NCBI RefSeq assembly: GCF_020882245.1
Contig: NC_083598.1
Span: 66,315,858 to 66,379,857, forward strand
DNA length: 64,000 bases
Reading direction: 5' to 3'
From: Rhopalosiphum padi
Taxonomy: Eukaryota > Arthropoda > Insecta > Hemiptera > Aphididae
Positions 25,795 through 38,929 of the stretch are shown one piece after another. Position 1 is the first letter of the stretch, and every line of letters starts with the position of its first letter. Under the pieces are notes generated by a model. It was not told the origin of the DNA. It ran no database searches and saw only the letters and a program-made list of their open reading frames with translations. The translations under genes and the position numbers were made by a program.

Positions 25795-28700
25795 CCCTTG
25801 TACCATCAATTTTCTTAATATTTTATTTAACATTTAAAAATTTTTTTTTACCTTTGTTAAATTTATAATTGTTTATTCGTTTTGAATGGTTTTATAACAA
25901 ACACAAATAAATAATATATATACAATTGTATTCAATTTATTAAATTGTAAGTTAATATAATAACTTATTATTAATTACATTTTTAATAAATTGTTTTACC
26001 ATTTCATAATATAAAAAAAAATATTTTTATACTAATATTTATTTGTTTATATAAGTATAAATATCATAATAATTTTTAAGGATGACAAATTCTATTCCTA
26101 GTATGTTTAAACGGTGAAAGTGTGAAGTGGTTACAAACTTCTACTTTGCACCTATCTAGTCAATCAGATACATTTTGTGTTTGATGATTACAGTTTAGCA
26201 ATGCCTATATTTTCTACAAATAGATTTATTTACAGGTGAATAAATTTGGCTATTATTTTTTTGAAATATTGCAATACTAATATTTGGGGTCAAAGAATGT
26301 TTCACATATATTTATTATATATATTATACATTATATAATATTTATAATAATATGTCTTACACTACTTGGTGTAATCGTATTGTGTTATTCTTATTCAGGA
26401 ATTGGATTTCCATTTCACGACTTACGTTATTTATATTGTGTCAGTAAAATTCAAGTTTATTGATGGACATAATAATATATTTGTTATAGATTCTAGGTAT
26501 TTTATAAAATTAAAATCCTTATTTGGGATACCTACATGTCTTAAAGCTTCTATTAAGGTATAATGTTTGCGCGGTCAATGACCCTACGATTCGGGCGGTT
26601 GTCCACGACGACTCGCGTTTTATGTCGAGGACGGGTGCGGGAGAGGTTACCCAAAATAAATAATAAATAACACCTAATGTTTAACGTAATACAATTATTG
26701 CGACGTGAATCACAGAATATATATATAATTTTACAGCTATAAAAATATAATAATTAGCAGTTACAGGGGGGGACGCTCCTCAAATGCACAAATACAATAA
26801 TAATAAATAGGCGGACGCTAAGTCCCAATATAAATATATATATAATAATAGACAGTGACTACTGACAGCGAATAAATATAATGTGGTATGATCTGACGGC
26901 TACTCGATCTGGTAACCAGCGATCTTGCGCTTGAACGGCGACAGCAACATCAGTGGCGTAATTTCAGTTTTTGAGAAAGGGTCAAAAGTTTTGACCGTTC
27001 TATATTAATAAAAAAAAACCATTCACTAACACAAATTACACAAATTACATTTTTATATTAATACAATAGTCTTCTCACATAATTTTATACATATCCGAGA
27101 GTAATCGTGGTTACTTTAGGCATAAATAACATATTTTTTTGAGATATAACAATGACTAAATATATAATATGTAGACTGTAGACTGTAGAGGGATACCCAA
27201 TATTACCTATTACGCATAATGAGTATATATTGTATATACTGTAATGAATCAAAAATAAGTTCGTACGTTGCTATTAATGAAACTTTACCTTATAATAATA
27301 TATTAACCTAAATGTTGTGGTCAAGTACTTTTAACGAATAATAATTGATGGGGCTAGGAGTAACTACAATCCTGACTTTATTATAAGTTTAAGCCTATAT
27401 AGTATATATTATTGCGATTTTTAGGGATCGTGAATATAGATTTATAAATATTATTTATTTTACACTTTATATTACATCTGAGTCTGCGTTGTCTCACTTA
27501 ATAATGATGTTATTACTCTGGTTATATAATTATCTATTAATATATTTTCTTACCTGATAATCGTCTTTGACAAGATGACAAATAGAATCTAAACGAATAC
27601 GTCGGTATTGAAAAATATGTTGAAATAAAATCAAAACAATAGTGATTAGGATTTCAATATTAATTTATAAATTCACAACAAGAAAAATAGTCAATGATGG
27701 TATTAAGTTAAATAAGCTCTGCTTATAAGTTATAATAAGTAAGACGGTGTATCAGTTGCAATGAACTGGCTGTTGGATGGAAGTAGTCTTGCCTGAGAGT
27801 CAAAATGGGGGCTCTACTTATAGTATTGACCTTTTGACTTGTTGTTCCATAATAAGTTATTATCGTATATTTTTGTGAAGTATTTTTGTTCAGTTAGATG
27901 TCAGGCAATAATAGGATATCTTCTAGTTTTCATAGCTCCAAACAGCTTGATTTAAATGTATTAGTGAAATAGTGAAGCTGTTTCCATCTCCACAGCTATA
28001 ACTAGTAAACTAATAAAGATAGTCACACCCTATAATTATTTACGTATTAGCATCACGAGCCACGAAACATGGTTAAATTTTATTTAGCAATGACATGAAT
28101 GTCATGAATTATGTTTGCTGGCTTGTGGCCCAAAACTAGCACATACCCGGCCCGCTACTGACAGGGGTGAATGCCCACCTTGCCCCCCCTAAATTACGCC
28201 ACTGATCAACTTGAGGCTCTTCGTTGTTGTATATTAACGTGGATTTCAGTGGCGACACGAGAGAACAAATAAGTAATGTCTTGAACACACGAGGTTCACG
28301 GTGGCACAGGCGTAACACAGTAGATGTAACAACCGTTACATAAGGAGGAAGAATGGCTACGCCAGGGCCGTCTTAGGCTTTGCAGGGGCCCTTTTAGTAG
28401 GCCTACACAAGTTGAATAAATACATCAAAAGCTTATTTGATTATTCGGGGCCCCATTTACCCACGTACCCATAGGGTAAAGACGGAACGGGTTACGTGGT
28501 TATCATATAAAGATGAAATATTGTCTGTTCACACTTGCCGGCTGGTCACAGCCACGGCGAGACAAGAAAAACTTAACACGAGGTTCGCACAGCGGCACAC
28601 GTTGGACTGAGAACGAAACATCACGATGCGTTCGGTTCGACCGTATAGACTGCTTAGAGGAAAGAGAGCGAACCGCCCGAAAGAAATCAAAGTTGTTGAC

Positions 28701-29875
28701 CGACGGGACGCCGACAGCCTGACCACCAGCCGACAATCTGAAGTCGGACAACGGAGGGGGGAGCTTGCCGGAAGTAAGATTAGATATCCGCCACGTTTGT
28801 AATGTCCGGTAAAGCTTATTGGCGGTCAAATCGTTCCGCGTTCGAACAGCTTCTGACCAGAAAATGACTGGGAATAAGCACGGAAACATCAGAGGGATCA
28901 AGTGACAATAAGGAGTCAACGGGGCGAATTTAAGCACGCTTCTGTTCGAACAAGTACAGTGCTTAGTTCTTCATAACAGCCCCTATTAATCTGTTATTAT
29001 TTTATAAACTGAAAATATACTTATATCTGGTATAAATTTGAAAACAATTAACAAATTATTTATTTTAATTTGGGACATATAATTTGAAATTGAATAGATA
29101 TATCCTTAATAAATAAGTAAGTTTATAGATTCTCAATAGTCGATTGTCGCTTATGATAAGCGATAACTAGAAAAAAATTAAGAAAATATTCTTTTTTTAA
29201 AAATTTACTATCTAGCTAGTAGTCTTATTTATTAGTATTTACTTTATATTTAGTAGGTAAACACTTCTCGAATCCATAGTACACACTTCCAATAAACACT
29301 CTTTGTTTTGGGATTCACTAAAAAATAGGGTCTAAAGTTAAAAAAGCGCTTCCTAATAATTTATTTAATAAGACCGTCAATAAATGTGGTGATTTTGGAG
29401 GGATAAAATGCTAACGTATTCCATGTTTTTCACTAAACTTTTGGACTTTGGGACCTAATTTATCTGATAAAAATATTTTTTTAAACTCTTATAACTTACG
29501 ATTTTCCCCCCACGAAGTTGATAGCACTATCTGACTAATTACAACGCATTATCGGGACTAGTAAGTTTATTATTTATTGAATTGTCCCCTCCCGACTATT
29601 CTCTAATAAACCCGTCAGATATTCACTATTCAGTCGAACATATGCGTTTAAACCGGCTTAACCATATTAATATTTAATAATGTATAAGCGAGATTTAACC
29701 TGCATGTTGAGCGTTAAGTTATTGTAAACAGTAAAAACAGTTATAGATAATTATATATATCGGTCAATATTAATAATCATATACCTATAATTTATTTAAA
29801 TATAAAATAATCTATTAAAGTGTTGTCATTTGATTAAATTTATAGTGTAGTATCGTACGTTCACTGTTGATGACC
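25795..29875. other. Intergenic spacer between ModSP-A and ModSP-B
   Basis: It is AT-rich up to about 26560. From 26566 to about 28970 several GC-richer blocks with LTR-like character are interrupted by a hAT-like element (26951-28204) and by a further transposon-type end (CAGGGCCGTCTTAGG at 28367). The 144-codon open frame on the minus strand near 28503-28937 overlaps open frames on the other strand and has no recognisable domain. 28980-29875 should include the promoter and 5' UTR of paralog B. Confidence 0.4.
26951..28204. mobile_element. Non-autonomous hAT-like element (1.25 kb)
   Basis: The left end CAGTGGCGTAATTTCAG and the right end CCTAAATTACGCCACTG are inverted repeats. The flanks agcaacat and atcaactt agree at 6 of 8 positions. 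No transposase frame is visible inside. It interrupts a GC-richer LTR-like block that continues on both sides. Confidence 0.65.
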
Positions 29876-32800
29876 ATGAAAACTTCGTTCTCCTGCAAGT
29901 TAATGTATTTTTGTTTCATCTTTGGTACGTAATTTAAATATATTACGATTCGTATATCGTGTATCTAACACCTAACCTATACATAATTACTAAATATATT
30001 TATATTAGTTAAGTAATTATCAAGTATAAAATAAGTCGATCATTTAAGTATTATACATAACGAATGATAAAAATACTAACTAGAGGTACTTATAATAAAA
30101 TATTAAAAATCTATATAATACATGTATAAACGTATCATGAAATTAGTATTTTGAATAGAATAGTGTTTTTGTAACAAAACGTTTTTATAATTGATTATGT
30201 TTATGTTATTTTATTAATATTATAATTACATTTTATCGCATGTTACTTTTGTCCCTTACAGTTAGATAAAACACATTTTTTTCTTTAGTATTTTAGAGGA
30301 TTTACACCTGTGTGTGTTGTCTCCGTCTTACAAACGTACAATATAACAAATTTTCTTTTAATAGAATTGTAGAACTGATGTTGTGCTCTTATTTTTAATT
30401 TTCGAGAAAATTGAGCTATTATCAAACTAAAAGAGCTAAAGGTAAGAACATTATCGGTTGTCTTTCGTCAATTTGTACGATATTTTGATATTTAATCATG
30501 TTATTTAAGTAGGTAAAATACTAAAATATAAAAATGCACATAATTGTAAAGCAATATTTATGAAAGTATTAGGTATATTATAAATTAAAAGTTATTCATT
30601 TTTTATTAGAAGTGTTTTAAACTTTTAATCTAAAAATAATACATTTTTAAATTGATAATAAAGTTTTGCGATTAAATTTAACATTTTTTCTCCGGAATCA
30701 TTTACATCTTTTCGCCTTGATAACGGAAGGCCATATATTTTTTTTTTAAATATTTCGTTGAGTTTTAATGAATATTTATGAAATAAATTCAATTTAATGT
30801 AAGATAATTTTATAAATACATACTGTGAAGATATTATAACTTAATAACTATACTAACTACCATACATTATACATTATTATCATCAAATGTTATCGATAAT
30901 TTCTTCCTTAGTACTTAGTTCAAAAAAATTTCAAGAATTTGAAGTCTTTAAGTTAATTTGAAATGTCTAAAAATCAGATTTCTAATACCTAACTGTATTA
31001 TTGAAGAAAAAGTGGGTGGGCAATGATCATGCTTAGAATATCACTTTGTATACTAACTTCAAATAAATATATTAATTCCAATTTTTTACCTTTTTCTATT
31101 ATGTACAAACTGCAATATTTTATTATTTCAGAAGCGGGAATTTTGTGTGATAAAAAACTCGAAAAACGACCAACAGTATTTTTTTGCCCTGGGTTGGTAA
31201 ATATAAATACTATGTTTTCAAAATAAATAAAAATAAAGTACTATTTAGATATTTAATATAAATATAGTTTTTACATAAAAAGTTTTAAGTGCTAAAACTA
31301 AATTAATATATTTTTTTTTTAAATCATATTTTTATAATTTAAATTGTTGCATGTTAAGAAACGTATAAATTGTATTTATTATCTGTAGTAAGTTTTATTC
31401 TATAAACTAATATATTATAAAAAAATATAAAATATTTTTTTGATATAGATTATAGAACCTCGATTAACTCGTGTTTCCTCTTCCGAAAATTTGTATGTAC
31501 TAAAAATAAAGAAATAAGCACGTAAACAATACATATATTAATAATAATACGATATAAAATATAAATTTTATATCGTACGTAAGTTAAGAACGATAAATAA
31601 CAATAATTAATTAAATCTTGTATATACTGTATTATAAATAGGGTTAATTATTTCATATTTTAAACCCTGATATAACTTTATAACAAGACAATGGACACTG
31701 CATTTTTAAATAAATAAAAAGTCCCGATTAACTTTAGTTTTCATTTATCCGCGCGACCCCTTCCCACCATTAGCCCGGATAATTGAGGTTCTACTGTAAT
31801 TTATATTTTTGAGCTAAACGTGAATTATAATTGTTTTACACTGATATTATAACATAATAATATACATTAAGTGTTTATTATGGACAGCAGAAACCACATA
31901 CATAATAATTAGGAGCTCAGTTTAATTACTTTTTATCTCAATTTTATCGAAGTACATTTTTTTTTACATTATTATTGTAGCTACAATAATTAACATGTTG
32001 TTTATTCTATACAATACATTTATAATGTACAGAAGTTTAGTATAAGTGCATTTTTATAAAATTGCATGTTATATCAAAATATTAAGATATAATAATTTAT
32101 ATTAAAATTTTTAAATATTTGTACATTTACCTTAATTTAAAAAAGTGTAACGGAATATGGGTGTGAATCTGGCCAGTGCGTTGATGTCTCAAAAACTTGT
32201 AATGGAATACGAGATTGCAGTGATGGATCTGACGAAACTTTACTTTTGTGTGAAATGGTCCTGTGAGTTAACTGAGATTTAAAAAAACTTAAGTACATAA
32301 AGTATAGTTCATATTGACATTTTACATTAAACGTTAAAGGTGTCCACAGGATACATTCAAGTGCAAGTATGGCGCTTGTATCAGTAACAAGTATATATGT
32401 GACGGCTCCAAACAGTGTGCTGATGGTTCAGATGAACAATATTGTTCCAATTCAACTTCAATATCAACATTTACGAGTGAAATATCTAAAAAAAACAACC
32501 AAGAAAAACCAATAAAGCAGTCTCACATTAAGTATGTTACTCGTTTAATTTTGTTATTAGTCCTATGATTACATTCGAATTTAATTGATTTTGAATCAAT
32601 CTCGAAGTCCTCCAAAATAAATGCTAAAAATGTTATTAGAGATAAATTAAATAACATATTATTATATTGTATTTTATAAGTACCTTATGAGTTAGTAAGT
32701 AATTAATTCCTATTATTTCTATATCGAAAAATGTATATATAATAATGAAATATTATGAACTTGTTATATTGATTTTTAGGAAAACTTGCATGATACCGAC

Positions 32801-33609
32801 AATTGAGGGCACAAAATATTTCAATAAAAATGGGAAACAAAATGTTTCTCTGCCTCATGGTACTGCAGTTGAACAATATACCATAGTTGAGGAGGACTGC
32901 GAAGATAGGTATTACAAAGTTATTCCTGAAAGATTTATGGTATGCTCGGAATCCGGACAATGGAGACCATTCGTAACTGAGGAATTATGTTTAAGTAAGT
33001 ATTTAGTATACCTATTATATTCTATAAATCTAGCTATAGTATTGTAAATTATACATAAATATAGATCATGTAGAAAACAATTAAAACAATTTTAAATATA
33101 AAATTGTTGGTCAGACAGATATTTGGCAATAATAATATAAAATATTTTTTAATTATCGTTGATATTAAATGTGCATTAATTATATATTTTATTGATGTAA
33201 CTAGAAATGTGTCCACCTATAAAATCAGTTACTTCAGATTTTAAATGTATCTTTGAGGATAAATATATTAGTTGCTTAAATGCAGCACCTGGAACTATAT
33301 TGTATCAAACGTGTAAAACCAATTTTAAATCAGCAATAAGCGAAGAAGAACAACTTTCAATTCAATTACATTGTACGGAAGATGGAACATGGAGCAATGA
33401 TAATCTATATAAGTGTATTCCAAGTAATAGTATTTTTCATTATTATGATTTATTGTTATTATTATTAATTATTATCAGCGTCTTGAATTTATTGCGCTAA
33501 AAACATGAAATATAGAATAAACATTTTAAAATAGGAAATTATAAAAAAAAATACCAAAATAATTCACAATTATATAATGTATAATATGACTAAAAAGGAA
33601 CAAAATTAT

Positions 33610-33664
<55 letters not shown>

Positions 33665-36177
33665 GATATTCAAATTGTATTTTAGTATTTTGAAATCTTA
33701 ATGAAATTTATCGATATTATTTAAAATTATTAATTTCAAACATTTCATAATTATACTCAAATGTATAAGAATTTAAAACGGTTTAGAGATCATTCAAGTT
33801 TAGATATTTATAATTAACTAATATTATCGTTATGACATTTTTAAGTCTATAAAACGCATAATACAATTACCTATGCAATCAACAATAAACATAACATGTT
33901 AACTTTTGACATTATTATATAAAAAAACTCATCTGTTTAGTGTTAATTTATTTAAAATAAACACAATACGTCAATACATATACCTATTATACACGATCCT
34001 ATATTTAATAAACATAAAACAGCTAATACTATGAAAGTTCAGTGGTTTTATGTATATAAGTTAAACTTTCTGTGTATTTATACTTTATAGTTTCAAATAT
34101 TTTTTTAAACCATCCACCTTATATTTTATTCTATAACTTATTATTATATTAGTTATTAATGTTATTATATATTAAAATATACCATTGTAGCTTGTGGTCA
34201 AATAAAATATAATGGAACAGTACCTTGGAGTGTTGGATTATATCGAAAAAATTACGGTCACTATGATGAGTATTATGAATTAATATGTGGAGGAACATTA
34301 ATTGCGCCGAATTTAGTTGTTACTGGTACAGAATTTTTGCAGGAAAATTAATTTAATGAAGAATTAACAATACATTTAAATGTTTATAGCTGCTCGATGT
34401 ATTTGGGAAAAAGAGAGTACGTATGGAACATTGACGAATGAAAATATTTATAAAGTTGCCGTTGGAAAGTATACTAGTGATATTTCGATAAAAGACAATG
34501 ATTTTACTCAGATTATTGATGTAAGTATAATTTCTTAGTTAGGAACAATAAGATTGTTTGATCCTAAGCATTTTTACAAAACGAATATTTTAGGTGGATT
34601 TAATTTTTTTAAAAGAGAGTTATAATGGTTCTTCTGGGTATAATACCGATGATTTAGCTATTATCACGTTAAGCAAACAAGTCACAATCAGCGACTTTGT
34701 TATGCCAGTTTGTATCGATTGGTCCGAACACTCCGAACAATATACTGTTCCGAACGGATCTAACGGAAAGGTAATTTCGTTTAATACTTTGGATATTTGT
34801 ACAATTTCTAATAGATATTATCGGTTACGTGGATATCTTAATAGGACGTAGAACCCGCATGTATTGTTTCCGTCTTACACACACGCGCGACATAGCAAAC
34901 TTTCGTTAACTAGTTTCAATATTGTGCTGTTAGTTATGATATTAGAGTGAACTGACCTATTATACAATTTAAAGCTAAGATTATTATCCAGGGCCCCACG
35001 TAGCTTTTTATTGATATTATTATTTTTAAGTAAGTTATGCTTTTTTGCATGAAAGTCACGACGTTCGAAATCGAACATTGATAAAGAAGAATGCTCTTTT
35101 TGAAAATGTACATTTTAAAATGATCATAACTTACTTAAAAATAACAATATCAATAAAAGGCTACGCGGGTTCTACGTCCTCTTAATACGACTAACAGAAA
35201 TAAATAACTAAAAAAACTTTCCCAAAAACACCGGGCAAAATATACATAGACCGGGCAATGTAAACATTGCCCAATAGTCTACTTTGCCCGTAACATATAC
35301 ATGGATTGAAACTTCAATTATCCTTATTTTAATTATTTAATAATAAAAAAAATATGAGTATTGAACTATTTATTTTATAGGTGGTCGGCTGGGGAAAAAC
35401 GGAAATAAAAGCCAATGTGTCGTATGTTGAGAAAAATACTTGTCGTGATATGTATGCCAAAGAATTTCAATCGTTGGTGACTGCTGATAAATTTTGCGCT
35501 GTTTCTCCATTAGGTAATATAGGTTTATTACGAATAAATTTTGCATAAATTTATAATACATGATGTACCTATTTAAATGTTGAAAATATGTTTCCTCTTT
35601 TGTAAAATATATATTAATTGTCTTGTAGTTCCGGATAAAGATAAGATTTTACTATTGGGTTTGGTTTTGATTTCCATAAAATTGTAAAAGTAAAAAAATA
35701 TTTTAAAATTTTCGAATATTTATTAATTATTATATTTTACTGGTTATTTGTAAAATATTATTGGTGGGTTGCATAAACAAATTTTAATGGTTCATTATAA
35801 AATTTAATGGTCCAATTATAGGCTTCAAAATCACATTTAAGTGATAGTCAGCTTACTATTCATTCATTTGATGTTAAATGACTGTTCATATTACTAGGCA
35901 TAAATATTTTACATTAGTGAAACGGTTTTTGTTTGTACCTACACATATAATTTTAATTTCTGATTTAATTATAGGACAAAATATTACTGAAATATTCATT
36001 GGTTCGGGATTTACGTATGAACGTGATACTTTTAACTTTTTAACCGGAATAGTGAGTGTCATGGATAAAAACACAAATGATTTATTTGCTGTTTTCACGG
36101 ATGTAAGTTACCATATTCAATGGATTGGCCAATTCACGAAAGACGTCTTTAATGCAAGTGAATACATCTTATTATAG
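29876..36177 (+). CDS. ModSP paralog B, catalytically dead serine protease homolog
   Basis: Eleven exons: 29876-29924, 31132-31192, 32146-32262, 32340-32531, 32780-32994, 33205-33423, 34191-34325, 34390-34520, 34594-34770, 35381-35513, 35975-36177. They give 543 residues, with no stop or frameshift. An in-frame ATG at 29870 would add two residues; 29876 matches paralog C. Order: signal peptide, two LDLa modules (TEYGCESGQCVD and FKCKYGACISN), short Lys/Asn-rich linker, CCP, wonton-type module (CPPIKSVTSDFKC), S1-like domain. The His is Arg332 (TAARC), the Asp is kept (Asp393, TDDLAII), and the GDSG motif reads EIFIGSG, with Phe484 for Asp194 and Ile485 for Ser195. The activation region is shortened (TCGQIKYNGTVPW) and has no IVGG-like start. 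Intron phases match paralogs A and C. It is probably a secreted non-catalytic regulator or decoy. Confidence 0.9.
30296..30420. repeat. Diverged copy of the 34844-35179 repeat family
   Basis: The stretch from AGAGGATTTACACC through ttgtctccgtcttaca to the acaaattttc region resembles the left end of the element at 34844 (ttgtttccgtcttaca, agcaaactttc). Both copies lie in introns of paralog B. The right edge is uncertain. Confidence 0.4.
31450..31796. mobile_element. pogo/Tigger-like MITE in ModSP-B intron 2
   Basis: The left end TAGAACCTCGATTAACTCG and the right end GATAATTGAGGTTCTACTG, which is followed by TA, are inverted repeats of the type CAGTAGAACCTCGATTATCC. It is about 347 bp with no ORF. 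The first three bases of the left terminus are mutated, so the left edge is approximate. Confidence 0.6.
33611..33664. repeat. (AC)n(AT)n microsatellite
   Basis: A run of AC dinucleotides passes directly into a run of AT dinucleotides, in the intron before the protease-domain exons of paralog B. Confidence 0.95.
34844..35179. mobile_element. Inverted-repeat element in ModSP-B intron 9
   Basis: The ends GGACGTAGAACCCGC and GCGGGTTCTACGTCC are exact inverted repeats. Perfect 8-bp duplications tcttaata lie at 34836-34843 and 35180-35187. A second, internal inverted repeat is present (cacgtagctttttattgata against tatcaataaaaggctacgcg, with aagtaagttatg inside). It is 336 bp and non-coding. The 8-bp duplication suggests hAT-like, but the ends are unusual. 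Confidence 0.75.
35231..35294. repeat. CCGGGCAATGT-type palindromic repeat cluster
   Basis: Repeated ccgggcaa and ttgcccg words include the palindrome CCGGGCAATGTAAACATTGCCC (spacer included). A similar cluster occurs at about 13057-13107. It is probably a transposon end or a binding-site array; the function is unknown. Confidence 0.5.
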
Positions 36178-36654
36178 TACGATGATGTATTCATTGTTCA
36201 TTCTACGCCTAACAAGTTCTTATTTAAAAACTATATTGTCTAAGACTTGTGTTAAACCTATATTGTATTAAAAATTATATACAACAAATTGTTTGTAACG
36301 TTTATAACATTATTAAGATTAAGATTCAACAACAAAACGCATATTATAATATTTAAATGCATAGTTTGAAATAAACGATAATAGCAGCTAGCTGATTTTC
36401 AAGTGTTAAAATTTTACTATAAAATAATTGTTTATTGATACCTGTAATTTGTATTATAAATTATAAATTCATAAATGACAGAGTTTAATTTTTCTTTAAC
36501 ACGATATGTAAGTAGTAATACACTAATAAATATTTTGAGCATTTGATACTCAAAGTCACGTGTCTTAAAAAACTTTTGACGTTTTAACCTAATAATTCCA
36601 CGAATATGGAAAAATTAAAAAACTTGACCCTGATGATTACGAGTTTCCTTATTC

Positions 36655-38496
36655 GAAATTTATCCTAAAATCATTCCTTAGATAGATACTGCATTATAAC
36701 AATGATGCATTGTCTGGATTTTGGATTTTGTGATTTCGGGAAGCAACATTTTTTCTTAGTCAAAAAGTTTAAAAATTCAAATTTTGACACAGTGTGTTAA
36801 AAATCCCGATTATGAATTTCAAATTATTTTGTAGTTAAAATTCATACATTTTCAATTTTGGAAAAATACACTCAGGAAAAATACAATTTTAATTTCTATG
36901 AATTTATTCATTGACTTATAATTTAATTTTTTTCTTTTCTTTCGTCCTAGTTAATTAATGCACACACTATATGGATTTTAATTGTATTTTTTCGTAATAA
37001 AAAAACTTTAAAAAGTGAATAATACATGAAAAAACCTTACTTAAACAATAACAAAGTTCTGTCAATTTTTAATATATTTATATACACAGCTACTATTATG
37101 ATTATTGATTTGTAATGCAAATACGATAATGATACAATACTATTGCAGTAAACGTACGTATTAGTCTGTATGTACAGGCCCGTATATTGAAACGGCAAAC
37201 TACAAAGAAAATCTCGATGGGCTGCGTACAATTTGGGCTAGTAACCAAAGAATGTAGGAGCAAACATTTTCAAAAACCCCCAAATTATTGAATATTAGGG
37301 TTAAAGTTTTCGTAGCTTATAATATATAATACAAATTTAGCTTAACCTAAAATTTAATTAAATCTCCACCAATGAATGGGCCAATAGAAATTTAAAATCT
37401 CGGTGGGCCGAAAAGTTTCAATCCGGCACTGTGTGTGTACTATCTTTAGCGTAAATATAAATAATATTTTATAGATAAATGATTTGAATAAGGGTTATAC
37501 CTTATACATAGGTGTCGTAGCCACTTCAGGAAATCGATCATTTTGTGAAAAGTTGTTCATTTCAATTTCATCAAGTGAAACGGCTTTTTCATACTATGGA
37601 ATAACAAAATATTTCACTATCCAATTAGGTTAGGTTTATCCAATTTGGTATCGAGTAATTTTTTTCACAGATTAGCCATTAATTTCGTGAAATAAACTGG
37701 CCACCGCACACAATTATAAACATTAATTCGTTTAGATTTATATTTATTTCAGCAGGCCCATGAGTTATGACTACAATAGTGCAATTACTGTAACATTGAT
37801 CATACTGGGTACATTAAAATTCAGCATAATACAAAGCTTTAAATGAAAAATAAATTCGGGGAGGGTCTAATATGTTTTTAATACTCATAATACAAGTATC
37901 TGAAATATTTATAACTTTGGTCATGACAAAATTAAAATGTACAAAAATCGAAAAATAAATTGAAGTAGGTATTTAAAAATGTTTACTATGGGATCTTATA
38001 CAAGATAATATTCATGAATATTATATCCTAATAATTAATTTTTCTGAAAATTTTATTTTCAATGTTAAGAAATGCAAAACAGTTAAAATGATCCTGTTAA
38101 TTGTGATCGCAATTTTTAATTCTTTTTAATGTCGAGAAGGACCTTATTTCAGTAAAACAGTTTAAGGCCGGAAGGTATAAAAAAATTCTTGAAACTACCT
38201 ATGTCCAATATAATCAATGAAAATAGATTAATTATATTATATTATTTTCCTTTAACAATAGCATACTGATTTCCAATACTGTACGTGAAAGTTCTATAGA
38301 TTACTCAGCTCATTTAAAAATGAACTAACCTAACCTGAAGCTATGAGCCAATAATCGTGATTTTTGACGAACTGTGTCAAAGTTTGAACTTTTTGACCAA
38401 GAAAAAATGTTTGTCTTCCGAAACCACCAAATCCAAAATCCAGACACTGCGGTATTTAACTAAGGAACACAGTTTTCTCACAAATTCGAATTATTC
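36655..38496. repeat. Inverted repeat pair with 1.5-kb spacer
   Basis: Arm 36655-36816 and arm 38349-38496 are diverged reverse complements. Both contain tgtctggattttggattt, an A/T-rich ttttttctt(a/g)gtcaaaaag and ttttgacacagt-like words. They may be the subterminal parts of one DNA transposon of about 2 kb, into which the MITE at 37175 later inserted. The outer ends could not be fixed. Confidence 0.5.
37175..37431. mobile_element. hAT-like MITE nested between inverted-repeat arms
   Basis: It starts CAGGCCCGTATATTGAAACG and ends GTTTCAATCCGGCACTG. The flanks are tgtatgta (37167-37174) and tgtgtgta (37432-37439), 7 of 8 identical. It is 257 bp and non-coding. Confidence 0.7.
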
Positions 38497-38929
38497 GATT
38501 TTTTTTCTTTTTTTTTGTAGGTACAGGCTGTATGCTAAATGCATATTATCAGCAAAAAATTTCACAACCATATTATAAAACGCACTCATTGTAAATGATG
38601 ACGATTTCTAGTAATTGAATCGAACACTTATTTTTTTTCAAATTACTTAGTTTCATTGGAAAAATGTCTGTAGACTTAAATTGAAAGAAGAAAAATTAAA
38701 TATAAAAAAGATCCCTCTTAAAAGTATAAAACGAGTACAAAATAATACGAATCCTCGTTAAGATATTAAAATATAATATCATTCTATTTGCCGTAAGTAC
38801 TACGTGTTATACATAAAAATAATCGTCTATAGAAAATAAAAAAGGCGTTAATTCCTAATATCAACTGGCCGTTAAGAATAATGAACATCGCACTATAGCT
38901 GGCTAGTAATAAAAAAAAAAAAAACGTTG

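Noticed and set aside
28503..28937. 144-codon minus-strand open frame
   Set aside because: Overlaps open frames on the plus strand within a GC-rich, probably LTR-like block. No domain is recognised.
35975..36010. Possible hidden GDSG in paralog B through another splice acceptor
   Set aside because: Translation of all frames around 35950-36010 gives no GDSG, and the chosen phase alone keeps the downstream homology.
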